DNA from: Sclerurus mexicanus
Lineage: Eukaryota; Chordata; Aves; Passeriformes; Furnariidae
NCBI GenBank assembly: GCA_013396755.1
Contig: VWZF01002590.1
Span: forward strand, 1-64,000
Direction of reading: 5' to 3'
DNA: 64,000 bases
The notes beneath the pieces are model-generated. The model made no database searches, was not told the DNA's origin, and saw nothing but the letters and a program-made list of their open reading frames with translations. Below are positions 39,301 to 54,300 of this stretch, piece after piece (position 1 is the first letter of the stretch; each line of letters starts with the position of its first letter). Position numbers and translations under genes: made by a program.

Positions 39301-42300
39301 AATTAAAAACATTTTAGTGTCATTGTGTCCTTTCTCCCTAACCTAACTGGTTAGCTGGGACACTCAGAACTAAAAAAAGTAACATAAAACTCCAGTATTC
39401 CACTTTTCTTTCAGCTTTGCTGTTTGTCTTTAATCTAGGTTCATTTAACTGAGTTTGCAGCTTTACATGATATTAATTCTAAATATTTAAGTATATACCT
39501 CCTTGCTGCTGATACTTAGAGATTTGGCAATCACTTGAATAAACTTGCTATCTCTCAGAGAGATCTTGGCTCCTGTGGGTACAACAGTCATTTCTCCTCT
39601 CAGATTCTCACTCAGCATCTGAAAAGGAAGCAATCAAATCCTTTGTTAGCAGAGGAAAAATATGGTGTTAATCTAATAAAAAACCTTAGGATCAAGTTAG
39701 AAAATTGTTTGCAGGAATTATGGAAAGTAATTAAATGCAGACAAAAGATTAAAGAAATAGTTACTGTCCCATGAAGATTGCACGTTTAGAAAGACAAAGG
39801 AGGGAGAGAGACAAGGAAACAAAACTTTCTTCCAAAGCAAAGAAATCAAAATAAGCACATAACAAAACACCCCCATTTTCAGAGTATGCAGACAAAAGCT
39901 CTCTAGTGGGGAAGCTGAAGCCTCCTTAAAAACACAAAGATAGTGAGTAATGAGCAGAGTGAGGCTTAAGACCAGAATATTCTGAAATGCTGACTTTTGC
40001 CAGCATTCACAAACCTCAGGTCTCCTACACAGGCCTCAGAACAAAGCCCAGAGCTGCCTGTGGACAGTCGTGTATTTCCATGAGTTTTCAAACAGCTCCA
40101 TTAGCCCTCATTTTGTTAAAATTTGGCCATGGGTCCAGCTCTGAATGCAGAGGGTCTACAGTAGTACTAGGCATTCAGTATCGAAGCAGGCATGTAACAA
40201 TTTGCAGGACGCGTGCATCCAATATAACTTGGAAAAAAACCCAGATCAAAATGTAAAAAGGTCACCCAATTAATGTATAGAAAGTACTTGAATACAGCAA
40301 TAAAGTCATGAAAAAACTCCAAAAGACACATTCTGGGAAATGTGGAGAACAGATAGAAGCCAGTTATTAAGAAAAAGCAACTGGTTTCCTCAATTCTGAC
40401 AATTTTACATACTGGCACTCTTTCATGAAAGGTTGCTGATGCAGCTATAAAGCATATAGTTACTTCAATTAGAATTTTAAAAAGCAGGATTGTGAAAGTT
40501 TGCAAGAAACAGATGTGATGTTGGAAGGAGGAATGCCCCAGGTTTACTTATGTCTAGGCATGCCCTTTATTAAAAAAAAACCTCCAAGAGCTGACAACAC
40601 CATAGCTGTCTGCTGGAAGAGTCCCATCTCCATGTAACTCAGAGGATACCAACAGCTTTGGCACACTTTTAGACTTTGACAGGTTGAGATCATTGCTTTA
40701 CATGGGTAACCTTAGCAATTGGCACCTGTGCTAAATGCACCCAGTGCAAAGCCCTACGTGCCTTACTCAGTCCTACCAGCTCTTCACACATTTGTATGTG
40801 TCTGGGGGCACATTCCTTCCTTCTTCATGTTGAAAGAGAATCCTAAAATAACCACGCCAGCTTCAGGAAAGCTTCCGTCTCTTGGGAGACTATTGTTTGG
40901 TGATATGTTTAGCTGAAGATATTGCCACAGACAACATATTTCCAGCTTTCTTCTTCTCCTGGTCTCTACCACTCATTCCTGCCCAGGCAATGCAGCATGC
41001 TGCTCCCCCAGTTGTGCCAACACAATTGTTTGTGGGTCCATACAATGAGTCAAATGAGGAAATCAATCCTGCATAACTCAAAGACATACGTAATTTTGGT
41101 TTTCAGACAATATAAAGGAGGTCCAGCACATCACCACACAAAAACTTTGTAGTACATTCCAAAAGGCAGAACATGAAGATGTAGAAATACTGTGTCCCAG
41201 TGTACCTATAACACCTTATCATCAAATCCTCACGTGGGTAAGTCAGCTATCTCACCTCAGCAAAATGGATCTCAAATGTTTAACTCACACACCTAGGCAG
41301 GAAGCCAGCTGGGAAGGTTGGTCCTGTCCCAGGTCAAATAACCCTTTGTACAAGAAGATTAAAGTCTGCCTTAAAAAAACCCAAGCTGGTGCAGGTATGT
41401 TCTGGGGTCAGTGAGTGTGCCAAAGGGGCACCAGTGAAGAGCTAGGGTTTCTAAAGTGTATATGCACAAAAAGATGCAATACCACTACTCTTCCTGCAGC
41501 ACTGTGCTGCCTGCCAAGCATGCTCTTGCACAGAGTATGTTCCTGACATCCTCACTGAAGACACACATAGCTCCTCCTCCCATTTTTCACAGCCAGGGCT
41601 TTAGCAAACAACTGAAAGCTTCAAGGCTGAAACTGTTCCTAAGCACAGTAAGTGGTACTTCCAGCCACCACACTTATGATCACAGGTATCCAAATATGTT
41701 TGTCTAAACAGCTGCTACTGGTTGGAAGATATGGAGCATGAAATAATGATCAAATTTGTTTCAGTTTAAATAAAAAGAAAGCACCATGGTGAGATACACA
41801 TGTGCATGCAGTGTTAAGTCTGGAGAGTGACTCATCATGATGTCAGCTCCCAAAGTGTCAGGATTATGATTTCACTGCATGCAAGCATAGAAACTCAGGC
41901 ATTCCTGCAGACTGCTGCTCCCTTATGTAATTCATAGCTACATGTTCCTTGTACAAAAGGAACATGATAAATAGCTATATAACTTGCAGAAAAAAGCCTT
42001 GATTAAGCAACCAATGAACAGAAAGAATACCGTTAAATAAGTTCTGAATTTAAAAGCAGCTGGTTCTTAGAATAAACCTTTATTTTTTTAATGTATTTTA
42101 AAGTGTATCTCCTCTTAGAGAACTAAAATCTAACACTCTTATGAGCAGTGCTGTAAAGGAAGAGGTTGTAGGCAATACTTATTTTCAGAATTTGCTGTGT
42201 GTGAATGAGTCTGGGATGAAATCTTTACCACACTAGAATAATCAGTGACAAGATCTTTGCTGACTTCAGTAGGGTTGAGATTCTGTCTCCCATATGAATT

Positions 42301-45300
42301 TCCACATGGAGTTTTCACTGCAGAAAATATCCAGCCTATAGTACTCCCATTTAAAGATGCCATTTTATGGCTCAGTCATGGTCTTCGCATGACTTATGCA
42401 AAGATTTTTTTTTCTCTCCAAATCCACATACATTTATTTGTCTAATAGTATTTTCCTTCAGAAAAAAAAAAACATCAGGTGTTCACATTAAGGCTCTGGA
42501 AACTATTGCTTTTAAATGCAAGAGAGAAGCTCAAGGCATGAAGCTATGCCGAAGTTAACACAGTGGATGAGAAACTTAAAGTCTTTCAAGGTCACACTGA
42601 AATATTTACCTGCTTCTTCTCCTCCCAGCTAAGGTTTCTCTTGCTGAGCGTGTATGACAGTTTAGTTAGGGCTGCCTCTGGTGTCATATCACCTCCAGGA
42701 ATTACTCCAACATCAGCGAGAGTCTGAATAAAAAGGAATAATGATTTCAATTAGCACAGCACTCAGAAATATCTGCACATACAGAAAACACATATAAATG
42801 ATGAGCAGCTACACAGAACACAGTATGCAGCTGAGCCTCCACTCTCTTGCTCCTCCTACTGCCACAGTAATTTTTGCAATTTTAGTTATCAAATACCAAG
42901 CAAATACTAGAGCAAGCTGAATAAAGATGACTTTTACTTTAAATTCCTTTTCATGCAATAACACTGAGGAAGTCCACCAAATGCTCGCCACGGTCATTTA
43001 CTATGCTAAAAGGGAAAGGTTACAGGTCCATATCAGCTATCTGCAGAGTTGTCAGATTCCCTTTATTGAAAAGCTGCAGTTACTATGTTTTAACCCAGTG
43101 GCATTTTGAACATTGCCAAGTAGGCTGTTCTCACACAGACATATTTACCATTCTTTTATGGGGCATTGCTTTGGATGAATTCCAGCACTACAGTGTGCTC
43201 ACAGCAGGAGTGCTTTCAGATCCTTTCAGGCAGCACGAGCAGTATGATTTAGAAGATGCAACTAAAACAGGTAATTTACACAGTTCTGACAAGAACAACT
43301 GCAAAAGATGACCTTTTAAACTTATCTTTCTGGTAGTTAGGAACCCCCCCCAATCTGAACAGAAGCAGAAAGAAGGATCTTTGCTATGATCAGCAAGCCT
43401 CATAAGTGTACAAAACAGCAAAGACTAAACTGTACCTGGGCAAATCACGGATCACCCTCTTTGCCATAATGTGATGCCTCATATTAAGCATCTTGAAGTA
43501 GGTTCTTGCACTGCATTTAGTTGTTAAGTACCTTGTATACAAACTTAAGCTTCAAAACTTGTTGTGGCCAAAGTAATATTTTCAGCAAGATACAGAGCCT
43601 TAATTAGCTCATTAACCACCTCCAGGAGACCTAGACTAACATTTTTTAAAGTCCCATGGGAAAACATAGAGAGAAGGTGAGAAATACTTTCTGTGCTGCA
43701 GAACTAAGCAAAGAACAGTTAGGGCTTTTTCAGCAGGTTTGAGAAAGAGGAGGAGGAAGGGATTTCCCAGCTTCCTTCCTATACTTAAAGTCCCCTCAAT
43801 TATAAGTTTCTACTGTGTAGACGGAGCAGAGGCCAGACATTCAGTTAATTAAAACAAACACTTCAAGGGAAACCAGGGACTCAGCTGACCAACTTGGGCA
43901 GCTTGTATGAGTGAAAACTGGCCCAGCCATGTGCAAAGACCTTTGAAATATTTAATTTAAAGAAAAATCAAAGTTAACATTATAGCAACTTTTCAGCATT
44001 CACCCATGTTACTTTCTCTATGGAGTGGTTCCTCGTGAAAAGGAGCAGGCAATGAAAGAACAAGCACGAAGTAATGCTTTAGGACTTGGCTCTGTCAGTG
44101 CTGTCCTCAAAAGATGCCAAGAAAACAGGACAGCCTCTATCAATTGATGCTGAAGCAACATAGTACATACTCCATATAAAAAGTGGAAAGCAGAAGGGAA
44201 CACATTTCCACACAGCCTTACAGTGGTTCAGGAAGACCTGGGCAGAATCTTTCAGTTCAGCATATCAACAGTCTGGATCAGACTGCAAAAAGCCATTTTA
44301 GAGGTGTCTACTTGGAGAATCTTTAGACCACAGCACAGAAAAGGGGTTTTTTCTTCCTTCCATACATTTTAGCAATTCATTTCAAGCAGAAGAGCACATA
44401 AAAGCTAGGCTTTGTTTTCATGTTGTTTTTCAAATATGAATGTTGTGTCTTTTATTGACTTAACTGCTTTCTTTCTTCCATGTGAACTGTTCTGTCTAAT
44501 CCATGTATTCCTATAGTATTTGCTACAGAGCATGGAATCTTTGCAAAAATAAGTAGTTCTGAAAATATTGCCACTAAATTATGGAAAAGTTTTGCCAATA
44601 CCCAAATAACTGCCTATATTGGAAAATACCCAGTTTGGATACCAAGGAAGTGGAAAGAAACTCTTACAGTCTCCTTTTTTTTTCTCCTCAAAACAGACTA
44701 TGTGCAAATATAATCTAAAGCTGTGCCAAAACCAAAGTTAAAAGAGAGAGGTTTCAGCACCAGACTAGGGTGTTTAGGTTTGCCATACAGTCAGAGAAGA
44801 GGCTGGCTCTTCCAGACAGGTGGTTGCTCCCAACAAAACCAGGTGTCTAAAGCAGCAGGATGAGTCATCCTCTGGTAGAGCATCTTGGCTATTTAATGGC
44901 TGGTCTTTTTCTAAAGGCCAGTTAAACCAGCTTCCTTCACACTACCACATGCCAACATATATTCTTACATGGCTTTGAGCTCTTATTAGTCCCAGTGATG
45001 TCATATTTTAATACAAAATTGAGAAACTCATTATAAAATGCCCTGAACATTAACAGTCTGTACACAAAGCCTGTTTTAAACTAGCCCTCATGGGTTAAAC
45101 TAAACTGATTTCCACTCTTCAAGACAAATGGTTCCTTACATACTTTTCTCCAATCTTGCCCTGAATTCAGTGGTACTTCCAGTCAAATAAAGAACTGGGA
45201 TTTGGAATATTGCTTGCATCTGCAGGCTTTTTTGATGCTCCTACATTGTAGCTAAGGAACCATTATCCTACCAAGTACTACTTTATTTGATCATCTGACG

Positions 45301-48300
45301 CCTAAACTAGCTTTTAGCTCAGTGGAATCCCTTTGAGAGAGATACGACGAATCTAATGCAAAGTATCCTGGAGTGCTGCAGATGACAGGAGTAAGCAATC
45401 ATTAATTTGGGATCTGAGCTGATTATTTCCAACATTCTGACCAGGAGTAACAGGATCTTGCTTGTAGATACGGATTTAAATGCTTCTGGAGTAAGATTTT
45501 TAAGATGTAGTTATTTTATGAGCAATAACCATACAGTTAATAAACCTGGTTTTATACACTGGGACTACTAGCAGTTTACAATCCAGTTGTATCTGTGGTA
45601 TATTTCTTTTACACAGCAGTGGAGTCTGAAGCCATTGCACAGTCCTCACCTGCCCTGTTGCATAGACAGTTTTAACAGACCCCCGTAAGCACTGGGTGCA
45701 GTTTAGAATCACTACTTTTCGTTCAGCTGCTTTCTTCAGTTCTTCCAGCAGGTCCTCTCTGTTGTTTGGGGCATTGCCACTTCCATAAGTTTCAAGGACA
45801 ATGCCCTCAATTGGAGGCTGAAGAAATGCTTTTACCTGTTTAAAAATAAGACAGGGAAGAGAGACAAAAGGTATGTTTAAGTCACCTTGAAATTTTCATG
45901 TATGGCACAGCATTTTTAAAAATAGTCTATTCCTATAATCTTACAGACTCTCATGCCTTACAGTCTTCTTATGCCCTTCTGTGCTCCCCACTTGCAGTTA
46001 CTGTGACTGTAGAATAAGCTTTAAAAAAACAACGATTTCCCTCTCTAGCTTCCTTTAAAATTTCTAGAGGGATAGATTTGAAAATAAACTATTTTGTACA
46101 GTCATTACCTGAATGTGAAAAAGGATTTTATTGTTCAAGTGCCATTGACAGGCTACACTGTTGCACCACTGTTTGGCAGAACAAAAATGTAGATTTAAAC
46201 TCATTAAATAAATGTAGAATTATTGAGATTAGAAATCCCTACCTCTGCCCAGATTTTTTTACTTTAGCAGAGTTTTTTTAACCAATGTCTGCCTAAGAGA
46301 GAGAATGTTCCACCTTTCAGGAAAGAACTTTCTAATGAAGCCTGGAGTATTTTAACTCCAAACCAAACTGATTTAACTCAAGGAGTTCAAAAAACAAATA
46401 AACAGACAAAACCCCCCAAAACCAAAAAGAGACACTAATATACTCAGGGCCAGTTGATATGGAGTTAGATATTTTGCCTCACTGTAGGAGAATGCCTACA
46501 AAAGTCCTTTTCCTAGAAAGATGTATTTTCAACAACCTAGACATTTCCTTGCTGATCACATATGCTAAATGTAATACACTCTAAACCCCCATGAGGCTAA
46601 CTATGCAGTTGGAATTTTATTGCAAATATACCACCCCTCTGTCTTTCCATCTGTTCATATTCACCTAAAAAGAATGGTGATATAATTGAGGAGTGCTGCT
46701 TAAACTACTGGATTCAATTTAAGGTGGCAAGAGCCACAAAAGACCCATCAATTTAATGGAACTAATATTAGACAAGAATTTAAAGACTAATCTACCTAAA
46801 ATCACAGTCTGCAAAACATTGTCCAAAGGCAAAAAAAATCTCACTTCTCATTTTCAGCTCTCTGTGAATGGTGAGGGTCATGTTAACCACCAGTGTGAGA
46901 CAAAATGAACCTTAAAAAGAAGCATGAGTTGTAGAAATAATCACACTCCACCCACGATATATTGTACTCTTTGACAAGATATCTATTAATATGCCTCAAT
47001 ATGCAGCAAGAGAGCATTTTCCTGGTCATTGTAGCCTACACCTGTCTACAAAACCACACTTGACCTATTTGTGATAAGAAATTAATTTTCAGTTTCAGAG
47101 CTCAGGTAGTTTATACAAAAGATATTTGAAAAGCTTTTATCAATAGTTTATGACATATAACAATAGTCTTTGAATGACTTGGTATTTTAAGAAAACATGC
47201 TTATCAGAAGAAGACAGATCCTTTCCCTTCCCTCCAAAACCCCAGTCACTGCCACCAACAATTCAGCTTTCCTACTTCAGGTAACTAATCAAGTATTTGA
47301 GTGTCACTTCACCCACTTCCAAAACGAAGAGGTGGCACTTACAGCAGCAGCGGTGATTCCTGGGAAGATTCGCAGAAGTCCCACATTCCTGTTCATATTG
47401 GTGTGAACTCGAAATTTCTTTTTGGTATTGGCTCTCCACACCGTTTCCCAGTTTACTATGAAGAGAAATGGGCTTTTTAATTTAATATTAAGGCATACTA
47501 TTAAGTACACTTGTACTACTTCATGGTTGCAACTCTGCTTTCAAAACCATTATTATGTAGGGGGTTCACGAAAGACAATGTATTTTTTAAAGAGGAAATG
47601 AAGACCCCTTTAAGACAGCAGAAACAGCAGCTGATCTAATACACTTTATTTATTAGGTGCCACAAATGATATGTTCAGGACCATATCCCTCAACTTAGCT
47701 TTAATGCCAAGATAGTCTAGATTCCGAGCTATCTCAGTATTACTAGTCAATATTCCTAAGCTAGTGCCGCTCAAGAAGATATTTAACATGCATGCTTGCT
47801 TCAGTTAATAGCACTTATAGCAAAGATTTCCAAAACTGATATTTTAGTCAATGACCATTAGTGAACAGGATCATCTATCAGATGCAAAGCTGCATACCTT
47901 TACTACAACCTCTTCAAATGAGAAGTCTGGTTGCTGTAAAAAGCATTCAAGCACTAAACCTGATGGCTTTGTGATGCTGAACATGTCCTGTTAGTGCCAC
48001 CTCTCCCAGTTCAGAGTGCTCAGAAAGCCTCAACCAGCAGAACATCATGCAGGTCTAGCACAGGTGAGATATTTACTTGTCATACACTGACCTGAGGTCC
48101 ATTGTTATGTAGTTGGTCTGATACCAGGTTGGATTCATGTTTACAGAACAGACCTTGATCTCTTCAGACATGAAAGATGACAAATACAGTTACTGTTGCT
48201 GCTAATCACCTCCAGAGTTTATTAGGTAGTTACTAACGATTAAATAAAATAGCCAGGATTCAATTAACTCCGATTATACATTTAGAGCCAGAAGCCAGCT

Positions 48301-51300
48301 GTTTAACTAATAGTTTGTTTGTGTTGCATTATTAGAAGCCAAGTCATGCATTATTGATTTCAAAATTTTCCTACTTCAGTGTAGGAGCGCAGCATCGGCA
48401 GCACTGACAGCTCCTGCAAGGCAGTGGAAGAGGTTTAACAAAGAGCAGCCAACAGCTCGGAGGTCATGCTTCAATGAAAACAGACCATGCTGTAAAGCTG
48501 CTGTTTCCCCATCATAAGTTAAGCTTTTTAGATTTTGGAGAAACTCCCAAGCAGCAAGACAGATAAAAGATCTGCATGCATAATACTGACTTGCTCTCAG
48601 CCATGCTGAGAGTTACTCACACCAATTACTTGCTACCAGCAGAGAGCCACTTGCAAAAAAAACCCTCAGAGTACATTTAAAAGCCTCCATTGAAGCCTAC
48701 TCTACTGCCCCATTACCAGAGACACTAAACACTACACAATCCATTAAGTCAGGACAGAAAATAGTAGTCTCCTATAAGATTTTATGAACTTTCCTTTCCT
48801 GTCGTGGTGCCCTGTCAGCAACTAGAGCCTCTGTTTGTACTTTCTGAAAAATACCACACGTCGTTAAACAGGTCACAAGCAGTTGGCTTGGCATCAAGTT
48901 TGTCCAACCAGTCACAATTCAGTACATGGATTCCTAATGCCCTGGGATGGGGAGAAGAGAAATACAGACCATTTCTGCATTTTCTTTCTTTGTGCTAAGC
49001 TGTCCAGCACAAGTCTGAAACCACCTGGCTGGACTCAGTAGTTAGCCAAGTAGCTCTCAAAGGCCTCCATCTTTTCCAGAGTGAGCTAGAGACCTGCAGG
49101 AGGTCCATGGCTAAGTGCAGAAGCCATGCATTTGGTCTGTGTGAGGTTTGAAGGCCTGGTTAACCACGTTAAGAAGCAGCAGTGTTTAGAAATAAACCCA
49201 TTCATCTCAACCTTCTAATACACAAGTTAATTCTTTAAAAGCGGCCTCCTCTATAAGAAGCAATGGCAATAAAATTGTATCACAGCTTGCTTTCTTTTAT
49301 CCTCCATAATGTAGGACTCCCTGCCAAAACTTCACAAATGCATGCTACTACGTTTGGCAACTGTCAGCATCCCTAATGCCTGTAATGAACTTGAAGAATG
49401 AACTGAGGAAACCTGCCTTGGCATGGATCACTAAGATACTGCCAAAAGCAGAAGACCAAGGAAAGAGATCAGAGGATAGGTTCAGAAATCAGACCTATAC
49501 CAGGCCTATACCTGTACTCTTGGAGTACGCTCTACTAAATAATATATCATCTCCAAGATAAATTTAATGCATGCAGACATAGTATAGTGATGTAATTCCA
49601 AATTATATTAAAAAAAAATATAAAGATTGCCTCTGAGTTAACATTCGCTTGGTCATGAACCTCGTCAGCCTACATAACGTGTTTGGTGCTGCAGACTCCA
49701 CAGATGTCAGTTTTCCATTAGCCAAACAAGTCTAAAAGGCAGAACAAAAGGCAAATGTGATGCAAGAGCCAAAGACAAATATACATAAAAGCCCGACTTC
49801 ATCTAAGATTTATTCAACTCTGTTGAATAAGTGAGGCAGAGCACCATGCTGGGGAAAAAATATTTAAAACACACCCTTTGTGCATCCTCCATCTCAAAAA
49901 TTACATCCCCTAAAAGGAACGAAACAGTATTTATGTCATATAGCTAAGTTCAAGCATCTTCATTGTGTTGAATAAACCAGCTGTCCTCCAGCCTGTAGTC
50001 ATACCACATAGCAATCTCCTCTTTTTTGTGAAATCAAAACAAACAAACAAAACCCCAAACAACCTAAGAATCATTAGCAATTCTTAAATAGACCCATATA
50101 GAAGAAAGTGAAATACAAAAAGCTGGTGTTTGCAACACCTTTTTTTTGCCTATGGATAAGAGTGATTAATTAGGGATACTCACGTTTAGCACAGCACAGA
50201 AAATAGTAACCTGTTCTAACTTGGATGTCTGTGCTTGTAAAGAGTTTAACTGATACAGTGTACTGCATTATGTAAATATGGACGTGAAGCTGAGGAACAA
50301 AGGTAAGATAGCTGCTGGTGTGGTACAGAAGAAAGTTTTTAAAGCAATGCACATAAAATAAAGATGTAATGGCTATTTATATACTGTATCCAAAATGGCT
50401 TGGGATAGATTGCATTATTCAAGAAGATTGAATTCAAGATATTAAGGCCTTTTGTTGACTCTTCTAAACCATCACATAAACAATAATCTGATAATTCCAA
50501 TCTCCCTCTCCCTACCAAACACTGTAGCCTTTAAAATTTCAGTCAAAAAATCACATCCTTATCTCATGCAGCTTTATTATCTCTCACTCACACACACACA
50601 CACACACACACATACACACACAGAAATATGGTGAGAGGGTTAGTGCAGAAAAAACATCAACCTGACTTAAAAATAGAATAACAAAGAGAAGCAGCTCTAC
50701 ACAGATCAGAAAGCAGCAACCCTCCCCAGTTGTTAAAGGGTGCCTATGCCTCAATGCAGGTTTCAACTTATAATGGGAGAGCAGTAACTCAGAGCGACAC
50801 CTCCCTTAGGAGTGGTGACTGAATTCCGAGTTATGAAATCAAACAAGAAATACAGCTTTTCCTGATTGCAGAGCTCCAGACAAACAGCAATGCTTTCTTC
50901 TCATCCTTCTCTGCAAGGCTACAGGCGAGCCCTACCATTATATAAGCTGCCCCAGCACTCGTTACAATTCATGGTGCAGCCAAGGGGTCAGGAGCACAGG
51001 CCAGCCTATGGCTGCAAATTCCTGAAGGAGGCAAACATGCATAAACCCCCTTTTTTGGCAGTTTGTTAAAAAAAAATCAATCAACATACATCTTTTGAAA
51101 TGAATATTTAAATGGACTGGTGTTGTTGCAAAGATCAATATACCCACTTAGAACAGAGCAGGGACGAGGATCAAAAGCACTCCAGTGAAGAGAGTTTGCA
51201 TTTACCTTAATACATAGATGACCTGGGCTTTTTATATAAATAACCAGAACTGGCAACCAAGATGCAAGACTTGACCAGTATAGCTTTTCTCTAATGAGAC

Positions 51301-54300
51301 TGCTGGGTAGATGAGCCCAAAAGGGCCTTCCAACCTGCTGCTGTACCACATCTGCACACACAATCACATGGGCTGCATGGCCCCTGCACAAATTATTTCT
51401 CATCATATTGTCCTGTACATGTGCACCACTCCAAGAAGTTACATGCATCTGTGATGAAGAAAGTCCAGCCACAGTAACAAAGCAAGTTGCATGTGTGCTT
51501 CTTTAGGAAAATCAAGCATAGAGGAGAGTAATCAGTTACAAAATATACTGAGAATCTTTACATATTTCAAGTGAAATACTCCTCCTCATCTGTCCTGTTT
51601 TCAGAGTATAGGAATAGTCCTTCTTGTCTCTCTCGTTTTCAAAACATGGGAAAAATAAGGCAAGGTCTTTTACTTGATAGGCTTTGAGATTTTAGAAGTA
51701 TTTTTGGTTATTTCTATATGTACCACACCTGAAATGTTTCTGTGATTCTCTGATTTCTGATTCTGCCACAAAAGTGTTTCCCATCAGCACTAGGTTTCCT
51801 ACTCATCTCAGGAGTGGGCTAGAATTTTTCATTTCTTACAGGAGTTTCTTGTGCTAAGTTGAAAGTGTCGAGGAAGCTGACCATCAAAAACTGGGTATTG
51901 GGACTCTTAGGCATTGCTAACATAGCTAAGAATATGGCCAAGAATGCAGCCAGTTACAGGACTAGAAATCCACTGGGAGCCTCACCTGAAGAGGCAACAG
52001 GGTGAAAAATGGATATGAAAAATTAAGAGAGCTGCAAGGGTGAGGGAGCGAAGAGGATTAAGCTTCTCCCTCTCATCTCTAGCACTGAAGTAGATTGTTG
52101 CTTTTATATGCTCTGCCTAGCCATGAACAGCATGTCTTCTCATTCCTGTGTACCAACTCATGATCCCATTATGGTTCCCACTTCCTCCATCCTGCCCCTT
52201 CTCCCCTTCTGCTTCTCTGGAATTTTCATTCCCAGCTTTGTTAGAACTGGGAAGCCCGAGGAAGAGTTTCTGCACATGGCCTACTCCTCCTGGCATCCTC
52301 AGGCTGTTCTCCATAGCGCTGAATCAGCAAGAGTCAGCCCTGTCTACAGGAGGATTAAGACATATTATACAAAGTCATTTAGGAAAAAAAAAAAGTTAAA
52401 AGATGCTAGATTTGTTTGGTTTGTCTTTAAAAGCCCAAGTGGTTCCTTGTCTCCATGAAAGCTTTATACAAGGACTGTACAAGCAAACTCAAGGGAGACA
52501 GCGATGTTTCAAACAATTACTTTGAACAAAATAAAGCAGCACTAGTAGACTGCCCATACTATAAACTATGTTCTTTCAAAATGAAACAATCCTTCAGCAG
52601 TGACACCATCATCTTGGATAAATGATGCTACTCTAACTGGGTAATCAACTGAAGCAAATAAAACTAGAGCCTATCACACCATCAGTTTTTAAATCAGAAA
52701 TCCGCACTGATCCCAATGAGGCATTTACTGAAGACATGATGGGACCCAACATGGGCCAAGGGAAGTGCTTAATAACTTTCTCATTTTTCTACTCTAGACA
52801 AGGAATCACAAAACAGGTCGTTCAGATCCAAGTGAGAAATAGCATGCAATTTGCAGCTTGATTTCATTATTGATCAGTCAGTAAACAGAATTTATTTATA
52901 CCCTGGTTGATGCAGTTCATAAAAACCCAAGAAAGAAAATTCTCCCCATTTACTGCAGCAATCAACTGACAGCATTTCTGTTGATTTCAGATACATTCTG
53001 TTTGACACAGCACAGTAACACAGCAGTGGCAGGCTCTCTACCTGAGAGATGTCTTACAGATAACTACAGTGTTTCAGGGGCTTCCTCAGTTTATATTGGC
53101 TGCTACTTTGATCTTGAAACTTTGTTAAGTAACTCCCACTCATTAGGTGGAAGGGATAAAGTTTATTTTTCCAAATTGAGGAATACCTTTCTCTAGTAGC
53201 AGAAACCATTCATAATGGCACAGGTTGCATGCACAGGTCTAGTTCTCCTACTGCCACTAACCTACCAAAAGAATTCAGGAACACCCTCCTGTTCCCATTT
53301 TTTTGTAATAATGAAGATTGTCATCAAGTCTTGCTTCTATTTAATACCTAGTCTATACAATAACATGTTACATTTTTTAAAACTGTCCTTTAGCATGTGT
53401 TTTGGCAGCTCCTCATGTTGTTAAATTCTAAATGTGTGTCTCTTCTCCCCTCTCCATCAATGTGTTAATGACTTTGCAAATGGGTACTGAAAACTTCATG
53501 TTGTTTTTCACTTCCTTAAGAAACAGACACACAGAAATTACAGGGAGCCTGAGTAAGTCTGGGGGAAAAAAACTTCACATAATGCATATTTTAGGTCTGC
53601 TGTTTTCAGTGTCCTTGTAGTTCAGACAGGTCTTAAATATCCAGTAAAACATCTTACACAATGACATGCATCAAACAGAGAATCTGTTGAAGCTGCAAGT
53701 ACTCTGCAATGACTTCTTTTCCTGATTTCAGAGCCCATCATGGTCATTAATGAGATTAAACTCTTTGTTCTTTCAGTCCTCCCTCACTCATTTTTATCTT
53801 TAGACGAAGCATTTTCATGACATAGGGGCAACATTCCCTCTGGTTAGTCTGGATCTTCAAAGTCAGTCTAGCTCACATCTGTATTCAACAGATAAATGCA
53901 GCTGAGTCACAAAATCTCAGTCTTACTAATATTTAAACAGATTCAGAGCAGATGAAGTGGAGTCAAGCTACAGGGCTTTCCAAGATATTTTTTAGTTTAA
54001 AAACAGCATTTCACCTACATAGGCACAGATTCTTTTCAGCTACAATTCTATTGCATGTGGCATAAATTACACAGCTTAAGAGATGATGTTGCTTACTTGT
54101 AATATCAACCTCAGCATTTGCAAGTGGAGGCAGGTTAGGCGAGGAAAAGGCATTGAAACTCCCAGCATCCACCTTAGTCACCCTATTTCCCCTGTACAGT
54201 TTATTATAAAAATACAGGCACACCTGCAAGACAAGTAAAGAAACAGGTCTATGAATAAGCCAGTAATTAAAAGATGCAGCAGATAAATACTGTAGTCCGT

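Larger units (their letters stand above)
47456..54096 (-). other. ASPG intron, 6.6 kb (largest internal)
   Basis: Contains the (CA)n microsatellite at 50.6 kb and a possible CR1 tail remnant near 51.3 kb; otherwise featureless to my reading. Confidence 0.7.

Noticed and set aside
39499..39618. ATG at the first codon of this ASPG exon as an alternative translation start
   Set aside because: It follows a good acceptor and aligns internally to the family; a protein starting here would lack the whole catalytic part.
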